Origin: Actinomycetota bacterium
GTDB lineage: Bacteria > Actinomycetota > Actinomycetes > S36-B12 > CAIYMF01
Assembly (NCBI GenBank): GCA_009697815.1
Contig: WLRQ01000020.1
Span: 1-40,707, forward strand
Length of the DNA stretch: 40,707 nucleotides
Reading direction: 5' to 3'
Shown here: positions 25,751 to 33,386 of the stretch, in pieces
Layout of the letters: each line of letters starts with the position of its first letter
Numbering within the stretch: the first letter of the stretch is position 1
The notes under the pieces: generated by a model
The model's database searches: none
What the model was told of the DNA's origin: nothing
Seen by the model: only the letters and a program-made list of their open reading frames with translations
Translations under genes and position numbers: made by a program

Positions 25751-26527
25751 GTGGATACACCGACAGCCCCCGCGCTGACCCCTGATCGGGCAACTCTGCG
25801 GGCCGAGATGTGGCTCGTGCTGTGGATCTCGATCGCCGCGAGCGCGCTGCGCTCGGTGCTCTCGATCGTCGAGTCGCTGACACGCGGCGCCCCGCTCTCG
25901 AGCCAGACGCAGACCTTGGTGACAACGTACGTGCCCGATCGCCCCTGGCTTGACGTCATGTACCAGGCAACTCGCATCATCCTGGCGCTCATCCCCGTTC
26001 TGCTTGTGGTCCATCTGCTTCGACGCAGCGGCGAAGGACGCCGCGCCATTGGGCTCGACCTCGGCGACTGGAGACGCGACCTCGTCCGCGGGGCGGTCAT
26101 GGCATCGGTGATCGGGGGTGCCGGACTCGCGCTATATGTCACGGCCTACCACCTCGGCTTCAGTGTCCGCATCGCCGCGGTGACCACGCAGAACTCGTGG
26201 TGGACCGTGATCCTGCTCCTCGCGTCTGCGGCGTTCAACGCCGTGCTCGAAGAGGTCATCGTCCTGGCGTACTTCATCCACCGTTCGCAGCAGATCGGAT
26301 GGAAGCCCTGGCATTCGGTCGGCAGTAGCGCACTGCTTCGAGGGGCGTACCACCTCTACCAGGGCTTCGGCGGCTTCCTGGGCAATATCGTCATGGGGCT
26401 GATCTTCGGAACCCTGTATCGACGATGGGGCCGCGTGATGCCCTTCCTGTTCGCCCACTTCCTGATCGATTCGGTCGCCTTCATCGGCTACGACCTCCTC
26501 GCCGGCAAGATCTCCTGGCTCCCCTAA
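25751..26527 (+). CDS. CPBP (CAAX-like, Abi) family intramembrane protease
   Basis: A 258-aa polytopic membrane protein with about seven hydrophobic helices. The conserved CPBP motifs are present: Glu167-Glu168 in FNAVLEEVIVLAYF, a histidine in LLRGAYHLYQG, and FAHFLIDSVAF near the end. These residues form the metalloprotease site in Rce1-type enzymes. Bacterial relatives process or protect peptides, or act as immunity proteins for bacteriocins; the substrate is unknown here. The frame opens at GTG 25715, but GTG 25751 has AAGGA 7 nt upstream, with TACATT (25726-25731) as a possible -10 site. It ends 9 nt before the left arm of a long inverted repeat. Confidence 0.85.
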   Translation: MDTPTAPALTPDRATLRAEMWLVLWISIAASALRSVLSIVESLTRGAPLSSQTQTLVTTYVPDRPWLDVMYQATRIILALIPVLLVVHLLRRSGEGRRAIGLDLGDWRRDLVRGAVMASVIGGAGLALYVTAYHLGFSVRIAAVTTQNSWWTVILLLASAAFNAVLEEVIVLAYFIHRSQQIGWKPWHSVGSSALLRGAYHLYQGFGGFLGNIVMGLIFGTLYRRWGRVMPFLFAHFLIDSVAFIGYDLLAGKISWLP

Positions 26528-26536
26528 CCCCCATTC

Positions 26537-26672
26537 CGGTGAATGTGCCCTGAGCGGCCCTAGAGGCCGCTGGGCTTCCCCCGATCATGAAGAACGCCGA
26601 TTCTCGAGACGTGCCTGTGGACACAGTGGGGAAGAAGAAGGGCTTCTAGGGCCGCTCAGGGCACATTCACCG
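26537..26672. repeat. 28-bp perfect inverted repeat with an 80-bp spacer
   Basis: Positions 26537-26564 are exactly complementary, in reverse, to 26645-26672. The element sits between the stops of the convergent CPBP and ornithine aminotransferase genes, and the right arm includes the stop codon of the latter (26667-26669). The spacer carries a 20-codon open frame (26587-26649). Possible readings are an unusual bidirectional terminator, a copy of an interspersed palindromic element, or a small non-autonomous mobile element; no target-site duplication was seen. Confidence 0.95.
26547..26575 (+). terminator. Local hairpin inside the left arm of the inverted repeat
   Basis: GCCC (26547-26550) with GGGC (26572-26575) and AGCGGCC (26553-26559) with GGCCGCT (26565-26571) form a strong stem with a TG bulge and a 5-nt loop, followed by TTCCCC. 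It lies 19 nt after the CPBP stop and overlaps 26537-26564, so it competes with pairing between the two long arms. Confidence 0.65.
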
Positions 26673-27881
26673 CAAACGGGGTGGGGTGGTGAGGACGTCG
26701 GTGATGGTGGCCAGGGCGTGAGCGAGGTCTGGTTCGGAGATGGTGAGGGGTGGGGCGAATCGGATCGTCCAGGTGTGGGTGTCCTTCGCCAGGATTCCGC
26801 GGGTGAGCAGGTCGAGGCTGACGTCGCGACCTGTGCGACCGGTGCCGTCGAGTTCGACCGCCCACCACAGGCCGCTACCGCGGATCTCCTTCACTCCGGG
26901 CAACGACGCGCCTCGCAACGTGTCGAGCACGCGCGCGCCGAGACGATGTGAGCGCTCGGGTAGCCCGTCGCTCTCGAGAAGCGAAACCACAGCGATACCC
27001 ACGGCAGCCGCGAGCGGGTTCCCGCCGAAGGTACTGCCGTGCTCGCCCGGCTTGAGAACGCCCAGGACGTCCCAGTCGGCCGTGATCGCCGACACGGGGA
27101 GGATCCCGCCGCCCAGTGCCTTCCCGAGGATTCGAATGTCGGGCTGGACGCCGACAAGATCGCATGCGAACAACGCACCCGCGCGGCCGAGCCCTGACTG
27201 GATCTCGTCGGCAACGAACAGCACCCCTCGACCGGAGCACAGATCGCGAGCGGCCTGCAGAAACCCGGGAGGAGGCAGTACGACGCCCGCCTCGCCCTGA
27301 ATCGGTTCGACGAGGAACGCCACCGTCCGATCGTTGATCGCAGCCTCGAGCGCACCGATGTCACCGAAGGGCACCGTGCGGAATCCGGGCGTGAACGGAC
27401 CGAAGCCGCGCCGCGCCAACGGGTCATCGGAGAAGGAGATGATGGTTGTCGTACGCCCGTGGAAGTTGCCCGCGCACACGATGATCTCGGCTTCGTCAGC
27501 CGCCACACCCTTGCGTTCGTAGCCCCACTTCCGCGCGACCTTGATCGCCGTTTCGACGCCCTCGGCCCCTGAGTTCATGGGCAGGACGGCGTCATGCCGG
27601 GCGAGACGAGCGAGATCGCTGCAGAACTGTCCGAGGCGGTCGTTGTGGAAAGCACGGCTCGTCAGGGTGATCCGGTCCAACTGCTCCTTCGCGGCGCGGA
27701 CAAGTGCCGGATGCCGGTGGCCGAAGTTGATGGCCGAATACGCCGACAGCATGTCGAGGTATCTGCGGCCCTCGACGTCGGTGACCCACGCGCCTTCGCC
27801 CTCGGAGATCACTACCGGGAGCGGGTGGTAATTGTGCGCGCAGTGGGCGGCCTCGAAGGCAATGGCCTCGTCGGTGGTCAC
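26667..27881 (-). CDS. rocD: Ornithine aminotransferase
   Basis: A 404-aa class III PLP aminotransferase converting ornithine and 2-oxoglutarate to glutamate semialdehyde and glutamate, linking arginine and proline metabolism. MNSGAEGVETAIKVARKWGY, GNFHGRTTTIISFSDD, VADEIQSGLGRAG (PLP ring Asp225) and the PLP lysine Lys254 in ILGKALGGGILPVSA match the RocD group; related acetylornithine or diaminobutyrate enzymes are less likely from this pattern. GTG 27881 has GGAGGA just upstream; the longer frame to 27965 is unsupported. The stop codon lies in the right arm of the long inverted repeat. It is divergent from the glycosyltransferase operon. Confidence 0.9.
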   Translation of the reverse strand: MTTDEAIAFEAAHCAHNYHPLPVVISEGEGAWVTDVEGRRYLDMLSAYSAINFGHRHPALVRAAKEQLDRITLTSRAFHNDRLGQFCSDLARLARHDAVLPMNSGAEGVETAIKVARKWGYERKGVAADEAEIIVCAGNFHGRTTTIISFSDDPLARRGFGPFTPGFRTVPFGDIGALEAAINDRTVAFLVEPIQGEAGVVLPPPGFLQAARDLCSGRGVLFVADEIQSGLGRAGALFACDLVGVQPDIRILGKALGGGILPVSAITADWDVLGVLKPGEHGSTFGGNPLAAAVGIAVVSLLESDGLPERSHRLGARVLDTLRGASLPGVKEIRGSGLWWAVELDGTGRTGRDVSLDLLTRGILAKDTHTWTIRFAPPLTISEPDLAHALATITDVLTTPPRLR

Positions 27882-28032
27882 GGCTCCTCCTCGCAGGCCC
27901 GCTCTGACGAACGGCCTCGGCACCACGCTGCCACGACGGGGCCGCCGATGCGGGTCACACAGCAAGGTGGTGGAGACTGGTCCTCAGCGTCTGGAAGCCA
28001 GAACATATGCCGACTGATACCTGTGAGGTCCT

Positions 28033-29385
28033 ATGTCCGACCGACCGTTGACCATCCTGTTCATGCCCGAGTCGGCCTATGGGCCCACCAATCAGTGCAT
28101 CGGACTCGGCAACGTACTGCGTCAACGTGGCCATCGCGTGGTGTTCGCCGCGGAGGCGTCCTGGAAGGGCAAACTCGAAGCGCTCGGATTCGAGGAGGAC
28201 CTCGTCGACCTAGCTCCACCAGCGGAGCCCACAGATGACGCAGTGGCTACCCAGGAGGCAGGGCAGTTCTGGAAGGACTTCATCCGCGAGACGGCCCCCG
28301 AGTTCCGTAAACCCACGGTGGAGCAGCTCGCTACATTCATTCAGCCCACATGGCAGGCCCTGATCGACGGAGCCGTCTACTGCGAGCCACAGTTGCGCGC
28401 GATCCTCACGCGAGTTCAACCAGATGTCGTGGTGGAGGACAACGTCGTCGCCTTTCCCGCACTCATGACCTCGGGTGCGCCGTTCGTCAGAATTGTGTCC
28501 TGCAACCCGCTGGAGCTCAGCGGCAACGAGGTTCCTCCAGCCTTTTCCGGCCTCCCTGGGAATGACCGAAGCGAGTGGGCCGATTTCAGTGCCGAGTACG
28601 ACCGCACCCACCGCGAGATGTGGGCCGCGTTCAACTCCTGGGTCATCGAACAAGGCGCCCAGCCCCTGGCCGACCTTCAGTTCATCCACACCTCGGAACA
28701 CGCGAACCTCTACGTGTTCCCCGAAGAGGCTGACTACACCGCGAGCCGACCCCTCGACACGACCTGGCACCGCATGGACTCCAGCGTGCGCGAGACGGAC
28801 CAGGGATATGAGCTACCTCCTTCCGTGCGAGACAGACCAGAGGGCAGCGCGCTGATCTACCTATCGCTCGGTTCCCTGGGCAGCGCGGACGTCGACCTCA
28901 TGCGACGACTTGTGGACGTCCTGGGCCGCACTCCGCACCGGTTCATCGTGAGCAAGGGCCCGCAGCACTCCGAGTTCGAGCTCGCGGCGAACATGGTCGG
29001 TTCCGAATTCCTTCCGCAGACCACGCTCATACCTCAGGTCGACGCGGTGATCACGCACGGCGGCAACAACACCACGACCGAGTCCCTTCACTTCGGCAAG
29101 CCAATGATCCTGCTTCCGCTGTTCTGGGATCAGTACGACAATGCCCAGCGCATGCACGAGCTCGGATTCGGCGTTCGCCTCGCGACCTATGACTTCACTG
29201 AAGCCGACATGCACGCAGCTCTCGAGGCGGTGCTCGATCCGGAGCTGGGCAATCGGATGGCGGCCATCGGTCGGGACGTGCGCGCTAGGAACGGATTGAG
29301 ACGTGGCGCAGATGTCATCGAGGCAGTGGCTCGTGCTTACGCGGACTCACAGTTGGACTCTGCCGCGGGGGCATCCGGCGAGTGA
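28033..29385 (+). CDS. GT1-family (UGT/MGT-like) glycosyltransferase
   Basis: A 450-aa GT-B fold enzyme transferring a sugar from a nucleotide donor to a small acceptor. The N-terminal half begins LTILFMPESAYGPTNQCIGL with a GHRVVFAAE strand, and the C-terminal half has IYLSLGSLGS, FLPQTTLIPQVDAVITHGGNNTTTE (split by me for length) and PLFWDQYDNAQRM, the donor-binding signature of GT1 enzymes such as antibiotic and plant UGTs. No signal peptide, so cytosolic. Donor and acceptor are unknown. ATG 28033 has GAGG 5 nt upstream. The stop overlaps the GTG of the following kinase (GTGA), so the two are coupled. Confidence 0.88.
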   Translation: MSDRPLTILFMPESAYGPTNQCIGLGNVLRQRGHRVVFAAEASWKGKLEALGFEEDLVDLAPPAEPTDDAVATQEAGQFWKDFIRETAPEFRKPTVEQLATFIQPTWQALIDGAVYCEPQLRAILTRVQPDVVVEDNVVAFPALMTSGAPFVRIVSCNPLELSGNEVPPAFSGLPGNDRSEWADFSAEYDRTHREMWAAFNSWVIEQGAQPLADLQFIHTSEHANLYVFPEEADYTASRPLDTTWHRMDSSVRETDQGYELPPSVRDRPEGSALIYLSLGSLGSADVDLMRRLVDVLGRTPHRFIVSKGPQHSEFELAANMVGSEFLPQTTLIPQVDAVITHGGNNTTTESLHFGKPMILLPLFWDQYDNAQRMHELGFGVRLATYDFTEADMHAALEAVLDPELGNRMAAIGRDVRARNGLRRGADVIEAVARAYADSQLDSAAGASGE

Positions 29386-30743
29386 ACCCCACGCAACGTC
29401 TTTCGCGCCTGGTGGCCACCGCGCGGGGTGATCTCGTACTGCCGTTGCGTCCTCGGGCAGCCGCCGACGTTGTCGCCCTTCCGTTGCGGCTAGCTGACGC
29501 TCTCGACCTCGGAGCGTCCCGGTGGGTGTGCGTCGTGATCGATGCCGACGGCGGGCAATGGACGGTGCCCGTGGTCGAGGGGTCCGGAGAAGTTCGTCGG
29601 GCGATCGCGGGTGACGGCGTCGCGGCAGCACTCGTGACCATGTTGGCTGGCTCCGGCGAGCCCGCCTCCCCCGCATTCGTCATGCGCCGCTGGCGACATC
29701 CCCTGCCGGACAACGCATCCAAGCAACGCAAGCTTCTCTCCGAAGCGGGTACCCATGAGCGCTCGATCGCGGTCGACCAGACGAACGACTCGATCGTGGT
29801 CGGCGAAAGGGCTGTCGTGAAGTGGGCGGTTCGGCTTCCCGCTGATCACTCGGTGGAGCAACCCGCAGCCCGCCGACTCGGCATGTTGGCCGACCATGGA
29901 TTCTCTGGTATCCCGGCCACACTCGGAATGCTGCAATGGACTGGCAGTCCACCACATCCTGCGCTCCTCGCCTCGGTCACCGAGTTCCTCCCGGGGGCAG
30001 TCGATGGATGGACGTGGGCCGTTGACGACGTCCGCGCCTTCGCCGCCGGAGACGTGGCTGCCGACAACGCCCTATTGCCAGCACGTCAACTCGGCGTTCT
30101 GGTCGCCGGAATGCATGTGGCCTTCGCGTCCAGCGGACGAGCCGTGGCCGATGAGAAGACCACCCAGCGGTGGCGAGATCGGGCGAACCACGCACTCGAT
30201 GACGCGCTAAGGCTCGTCGACGGCCCGGAGGGCGAGCGACTCGCGCGACGCGCACCCCGCATACGGGCGGCATTCGAGACCTTCCTCGAGACTTCCGGCA
30301 CGCCCCTCATCGACGTACATGGGGACCTCCACGTCGGTCAGGTCCTGCGACACGGCAGTCCGTCCCGCTATGCGCTCATCGACTTCGATGGCAACCCGGT
30401 GACCGCGATCGAGGAAGGCGCACGACGCCAACCAGTGGCCCTCGATGTCGCTGGCATGCTCGCCTCCCTGGACCACGTGGGCCGAGTGGTCATCAAGCGC
30501 ACCGACGGGGTTGACGTGGATGCCGTCCTCGCATGGATCGGGCAGGCCCAAGCGACGTTCTTCGCGGCATACCGGTCAGCGCTGCTCGAGGCCGGAGCCG
30601 GTGCCCTGCTCGATGACCGCGTGATTCGTCCCCTGCAACTCGAGCAAGAGTGCCGGGAATTCATCTACGCCGTGCGTCATCTCCCGCACTGGCGATACGT
30701 TCCAGATGCCGCCCTGTCGGCCCTGCTGCCCGATGAGGAGTGA
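29382..30743 (+). CDS. Maltokinase/glucosamine-kinase-like sugar kinase
   Basis: A 453-aa protein of the aminoglycoside-phosphotransferase-like kinase fold. An N-terminal cap (1-130) precedes a region containing the catalytic loop VHGDLHVGQVLR (His313, Asp315) and the metal-binding LIDFDGNP (Asp334). HGDLHxGQVLR, the cap domain and PVALDVAGMLASLDH are features of mycobacterial maltokinase and of the related actinobacterial glucosamine kinases described from Streptacidiphilus. Which sugar is phosphorylated cannot be read from the sequence; the SIS protein next door favours glucosamine or another aminosugar. There are no trehalose synthase or GlgE genes here, which argues against maltose. GTGA overlap with the glycosyltransferase and probable coupling to the SIS gene. 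Confidence 0.82.
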   Translation: MNPTQRLSRLVATARGDLVLPLRPRAAADVVALPLRLADALDLGASRWVCVVIDADGGQWTVPVVEGSGEVRRAIAGDGVAAALVTMLAGSGEPASPAFVMRRWRHPLPDNASKQRKLLSEAGTHERSIAVDQTNDSIVVGERAVVKWAVRLPADHSVEQPAARRLGMLADHGFSGIPATLGMLQWTGSPPHPALLASVTEFLPGAVDGWTWAVDDVRAFAAGDVAADNALLPARQLGVLVAGMHVAFASSGRAVADEKTTQRWRDRANHALDDALRLVDGPEGERLARRAPRIRAAFETFLETSGTPLIDVHGDLHVGQVLRHGSPSRYALIDFDGNPVTAIEEGARRQPVALDVAGMLASLDHVGRVVIKRTDGVDVDAVLAWIGQAQATFFAAYRSALLEAGAGALLDDRVIRPLQLEQECREFIYAVRHLPHWRYVPDAALSALLPDEE

Positions 30744-30748
30744 CCCGC

Positions 30749-31708
30749 GTGGACCCTGATCTCTTCGCCGCCGATCTCGAGGCCAAGCCACGCTTCCTTC
30801 GCGAGTTGAGCGAACTCCTCACTGGTGCAGACCCGTGGTCGGTCCTGCCCATGGGCACGAGGTTCGTCTTCGTGGGGATGGGGTCGTCGCACTATGCGGC
30901 ATCCATCGCTGCCGCTCGACTTCGCGCCCGCGGTGTCAACGCCGTGGCCGAACTCGCGAGCAGCGACCTGCTGCCAGCACCGGATGGTCATACTGTCGTA
31001 ATCGCCGTGTCGGCTGGCGGCGGCTCCCGCGAGACTGCATCCGCCGTGCAGTGGTACGCGGGTCACTGCCCGATCGTGCTTCTCACCAACCGACTCGAGT
31101 CTCCTCTCGTGCACGCCGTTGACGCGGTTGTCCCCATGAGCGCTGGCGATGAGCAGGGCGGTGTGGCTTGTCGAACTTTCCAACACACGCTTGTCATGCT
31201 GCTCGCACTTGAAGCCCGACTCGCAAGCCCCTCGCTCGACCTCCCGACGCTGGTAACAGCAGCGGCACGTGCGACAAGTGACCTACTCGATAGACGCGCC
31301 CAGTGGTTGCCCGAGCTCACAGGTCTGCTGGTCGGGCCCGACGGCATTCACGTCGTCGCCCCCGCACGCCGGCTGTCTTCCTCTCAGCAGTCGTCGCTCA
31401 TGCTGCGCGAGGGCCCGCGGATCCCAGCCACGGCAAGCGAAACCGGCGACTGGAACCACGTCGACGTGTATCTCACGAAATCCACGGACTACCGGCTTCT
31501 CCTGCTCACTGGTTCGCCATGGGAGGAAGAACTGCTGAAGTGGACCAACAAGCGGGGGTCCACGGTGGTGGCCGTAGGAGCCGATGTACCGGGCGCCGCC
31601 ATGTCTCTGCGGTATGAAGGTGACGACAACGACGACGTGCGCTTGCTCACCGAGACGCTGGTCGCCGAGTTGCTTGCCGCCAGCCTGTGGCGCAGCCAGT
31701 CGTCGTAG
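30749..31708 (+). CDS. Double-SIS domain protein (GlmS-isomerase/aminosugar isomerase-like)
   Basis: A 319-aa cytosolic protein made of two SIS domains. The first starts at FVFVGMGSSHYAASIAAARL with phosphosugar-binding Ser residues in VIAVSAGGGSRET; VALL-type ACRTFQHTLVMLLALEARL links to the second at GIHVVAPARRLSSSQQSSLM. The arrangement is that of the GlmS isomerase half and of aminosugar-6-phosphate deaminase/isomerases such as AgaS, but no glutaminase domain is present. Likely acts on the phosphosugar made by the preceding kinase; this is inference from coupling. GTG 30749 has GAGGAG 8 nt upstream; GTG 30740, overlapping the kinase stop as GTGA, is an alternative start. Confidence 0.82.
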   Translation: MDPDLFAADLEAKPRFLRELSELLTGADPWSVLPMGTRFVFVGMGSSHYAASIAAARLRARGVNAVAELASSDLLPAPDGHTVVIAVSAGGGSRETASAVQWYAGHCPIVLLTNRLESPLVHAVDAVVPMSAGDEQGGVACRTFQHTLVMLLALEARLASPSLDLPTLVTAAARATSDLLDRRAQWLPELTGLLVGPDGIHVVAPARRLSSSQQSSLMLREGPRIPATASETGDWNHVDVYLTKSTDYRLLLLTGSPWEEELLKWTNKRGSTVVAVGADVPGAAMSLRYEGDDNDDVRLLTETLVAELLAASLWRSQSS

Positions 31709-31806
31709 TACCCAGCCGGCAACCAGCGATTCCTCATCGACAGTCCTTCGGACCTGCGGCACACTGCTGTCAATCCAGATTTCCGTCACCGACGTGGGAG
31801 CCTGCC

Positions 31807-33357
31807 ATGATCTTCACGAGCCCCCTCCCCGACGTCGACATCCCCGACACGGCTCTGACGTCCTACGTTCTCGCTCGCGTGGCCGAACTGGGTGATAAGC
31901 CGGCATTGATCGATGGGCCCACGGGACGCGCCCTCACCTATTCAGAGCTCGACACCGCCATCCGGTCGTTCGCCGGAGGGCTTGTAGCCCAGGGATTCCA
32001 GACTGGGCAAGTACTAGCCCTCATGTCGCCCAACATCCCTGAGTACGCAGTGGTGTTCCATGGTGTCGCGATGGCTGGAGGAACGATCACGACCATCAAC
32101 CCCACCTACACCGAGTACGAGGCGCACCATCAACTCGTCGACTCAGGGGCCTCCCTGCTGGTCACGACCGAGATGTTTCTGTCCGTGGCCACCGCGGCGG
32201 CGGTCGACACCTCCGTAACTCAGATTTTCGTCATGGGGGACGGCGATGTCGACGGGGCCACGCCCATCGCGGCGCTGTTCGGCGAACCCCTGGCCGAGCA
32301 GGTGCCCGTGTCGCCTGGGGATGTCATCGCTCTCCCGTACTCCTCGGGCACGACGGGGCTGAGCAAGGGCGTGATGCTGACCCACCGAAACCTGATCGCG
32401 AACGTGGCCCAGAGCGTCGCCGCGGCCCGCATCCGCGAGGACGAGATGCTCATCGCGGTCCTGCCGTTCTTCCACATCTACGGCATGCAGGTGCTGATGA
32501 ACAGCGGACTTCGCGCTGGGGCGACGGTCGTCACCATGCCACGATTCGACCTCGAGCAATTCCTGGATTTGCACCAGCGATACGGCATCACGAGGTCATT
32601 CGTGGCCCCCCCGATCGTCGTCGCGCTAGCCAAGCATCCGATCGTCGACAACTATGACTTGTCGAAACTGGAGCAGGTCTTCTCTGGCGCCGCCCCCCTG
32701 TCGGCCGAGCTCTCGATCGAGGCTGGCCTCAGACTCGGCTGCGAGGTCGCTCAGGGGTACGGGATGACGGAGATGTCACCGGTATCGCATCTGACCCCTC
32801 CTGGTCGGGTGAAGCCGGGTTCGGTGGGCGTGACCGCACCCAACACCCAGACACGTATCGTCGACCCGATCTCAGGAGCCGAACTCGACATCGACGAGGA
32901 CGGCGAGGTGTGCGTCCGGGGTCCGCAGGTCATGCTCGGGTACCTCAACAACCCCACGGCCACCGAGAGCACGATCGATGGTGACGGTTGGCTGCACACC
33001 GGCGACATCGGCCACATCGATGCCGACGGACACTTGTTCATCGTCGATCGACTTAAGGAACTCATCAAGTACAAGGGTTTCCAAGTCGCGCCGGCCGAAC
33101 TCGAAGCGCTCCTGCTCTCTCACCCGGCAATTGCCGATGCGGCCGTGGTCGGCGAGTTGAACGACGAGGCCGGCGAGGTGCCCGTTGCCCACGTCGTGCT
33201 GCGCCCCGGACACTCCTCGACCGAGAAGGAGATCATGGACTTCGTCGCCGATAAGGTCGCCCACTTCAAGCACGTCCGCGACGTCGTGTTCACCGATCAG
33301 ATCCCGAAATCCGCGTCCGGGAAGATCCTGCGGCGGTTGATCCGACGGCCTGACTAG
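31807..33357 (+). CDS. Acyl-CoA synthetase, 4-coumarate-CoA ligase-like
   Basis: A 516-aa adenylate-forming enzyme (ANL superfamily) activating a carboxylic acid with ATP and CoA. Motifs in order: YSSGTTGLSKGVMLTH (P-loop), LPFFHIYGM, YGMTEMSP, WLHTGDIG, VDRLKELIKYKGFQVAP (hinge) and the catalytic lysine in PKSASGKILRR. The pattern is closest to plant-type 4CL and bacterial aryl- or medium-chain acyl-CoA ligases; the real substrate is unknown. ATG 31807 has GGGAG 6 nt upstream; the longer frame from 31687 runs back over the SIS gene. It lies 98 nt after the SIS stop, so it may belong to the same operon or have its own promoter. Confidence 0.9.
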   Translation: MIFTSPLPDVDIPDTALTSYVLARVAELGDKPALIDGPTGRALTYSELDTAIRSFAGGLVAQGFQTGQVLALMSPNIPEYAVVFHGVAMAGGTITTINPTYTEYEAHHQLVDSGASLLVTTEMFLSVATAAAVDTSVTQIFVMGDGDVDGATPIAALFGEPLAEQVPVSPGDVIALPYSSGTTGLSKGVMLTHRNLIANVAQSVAAARIREDEMLIAVLPFFHIYGMQVLMNSGLRAGATVVTMPRFDLEQFLDLHQRYGITRSFVAPPIVVALAKHPIVDNYDLSKLEQVFSGAAPLSAELSIEAGLRLGCEVAQGYGMTEMSPVSHLTPPGRVKPGSVGVTAPNTQTRIVDPISGAELDIDEDGEVCVRGPQVMLGYLNNPTATESTIDGDGWLHTGDIGHIDADGHLFIVDRLKELIKYKGFQVAPAELEALLLSHPAIADAAVVGELNDEAGEVPVAHVVLRPGHSSTEKEIMDFVADKVAHFKHVRDVVFTDQIPKSASGKILRRLIRRPD

Positions 33358-33386
33358 ACCTACGGACACCTGGTTCCCGGCGAACG

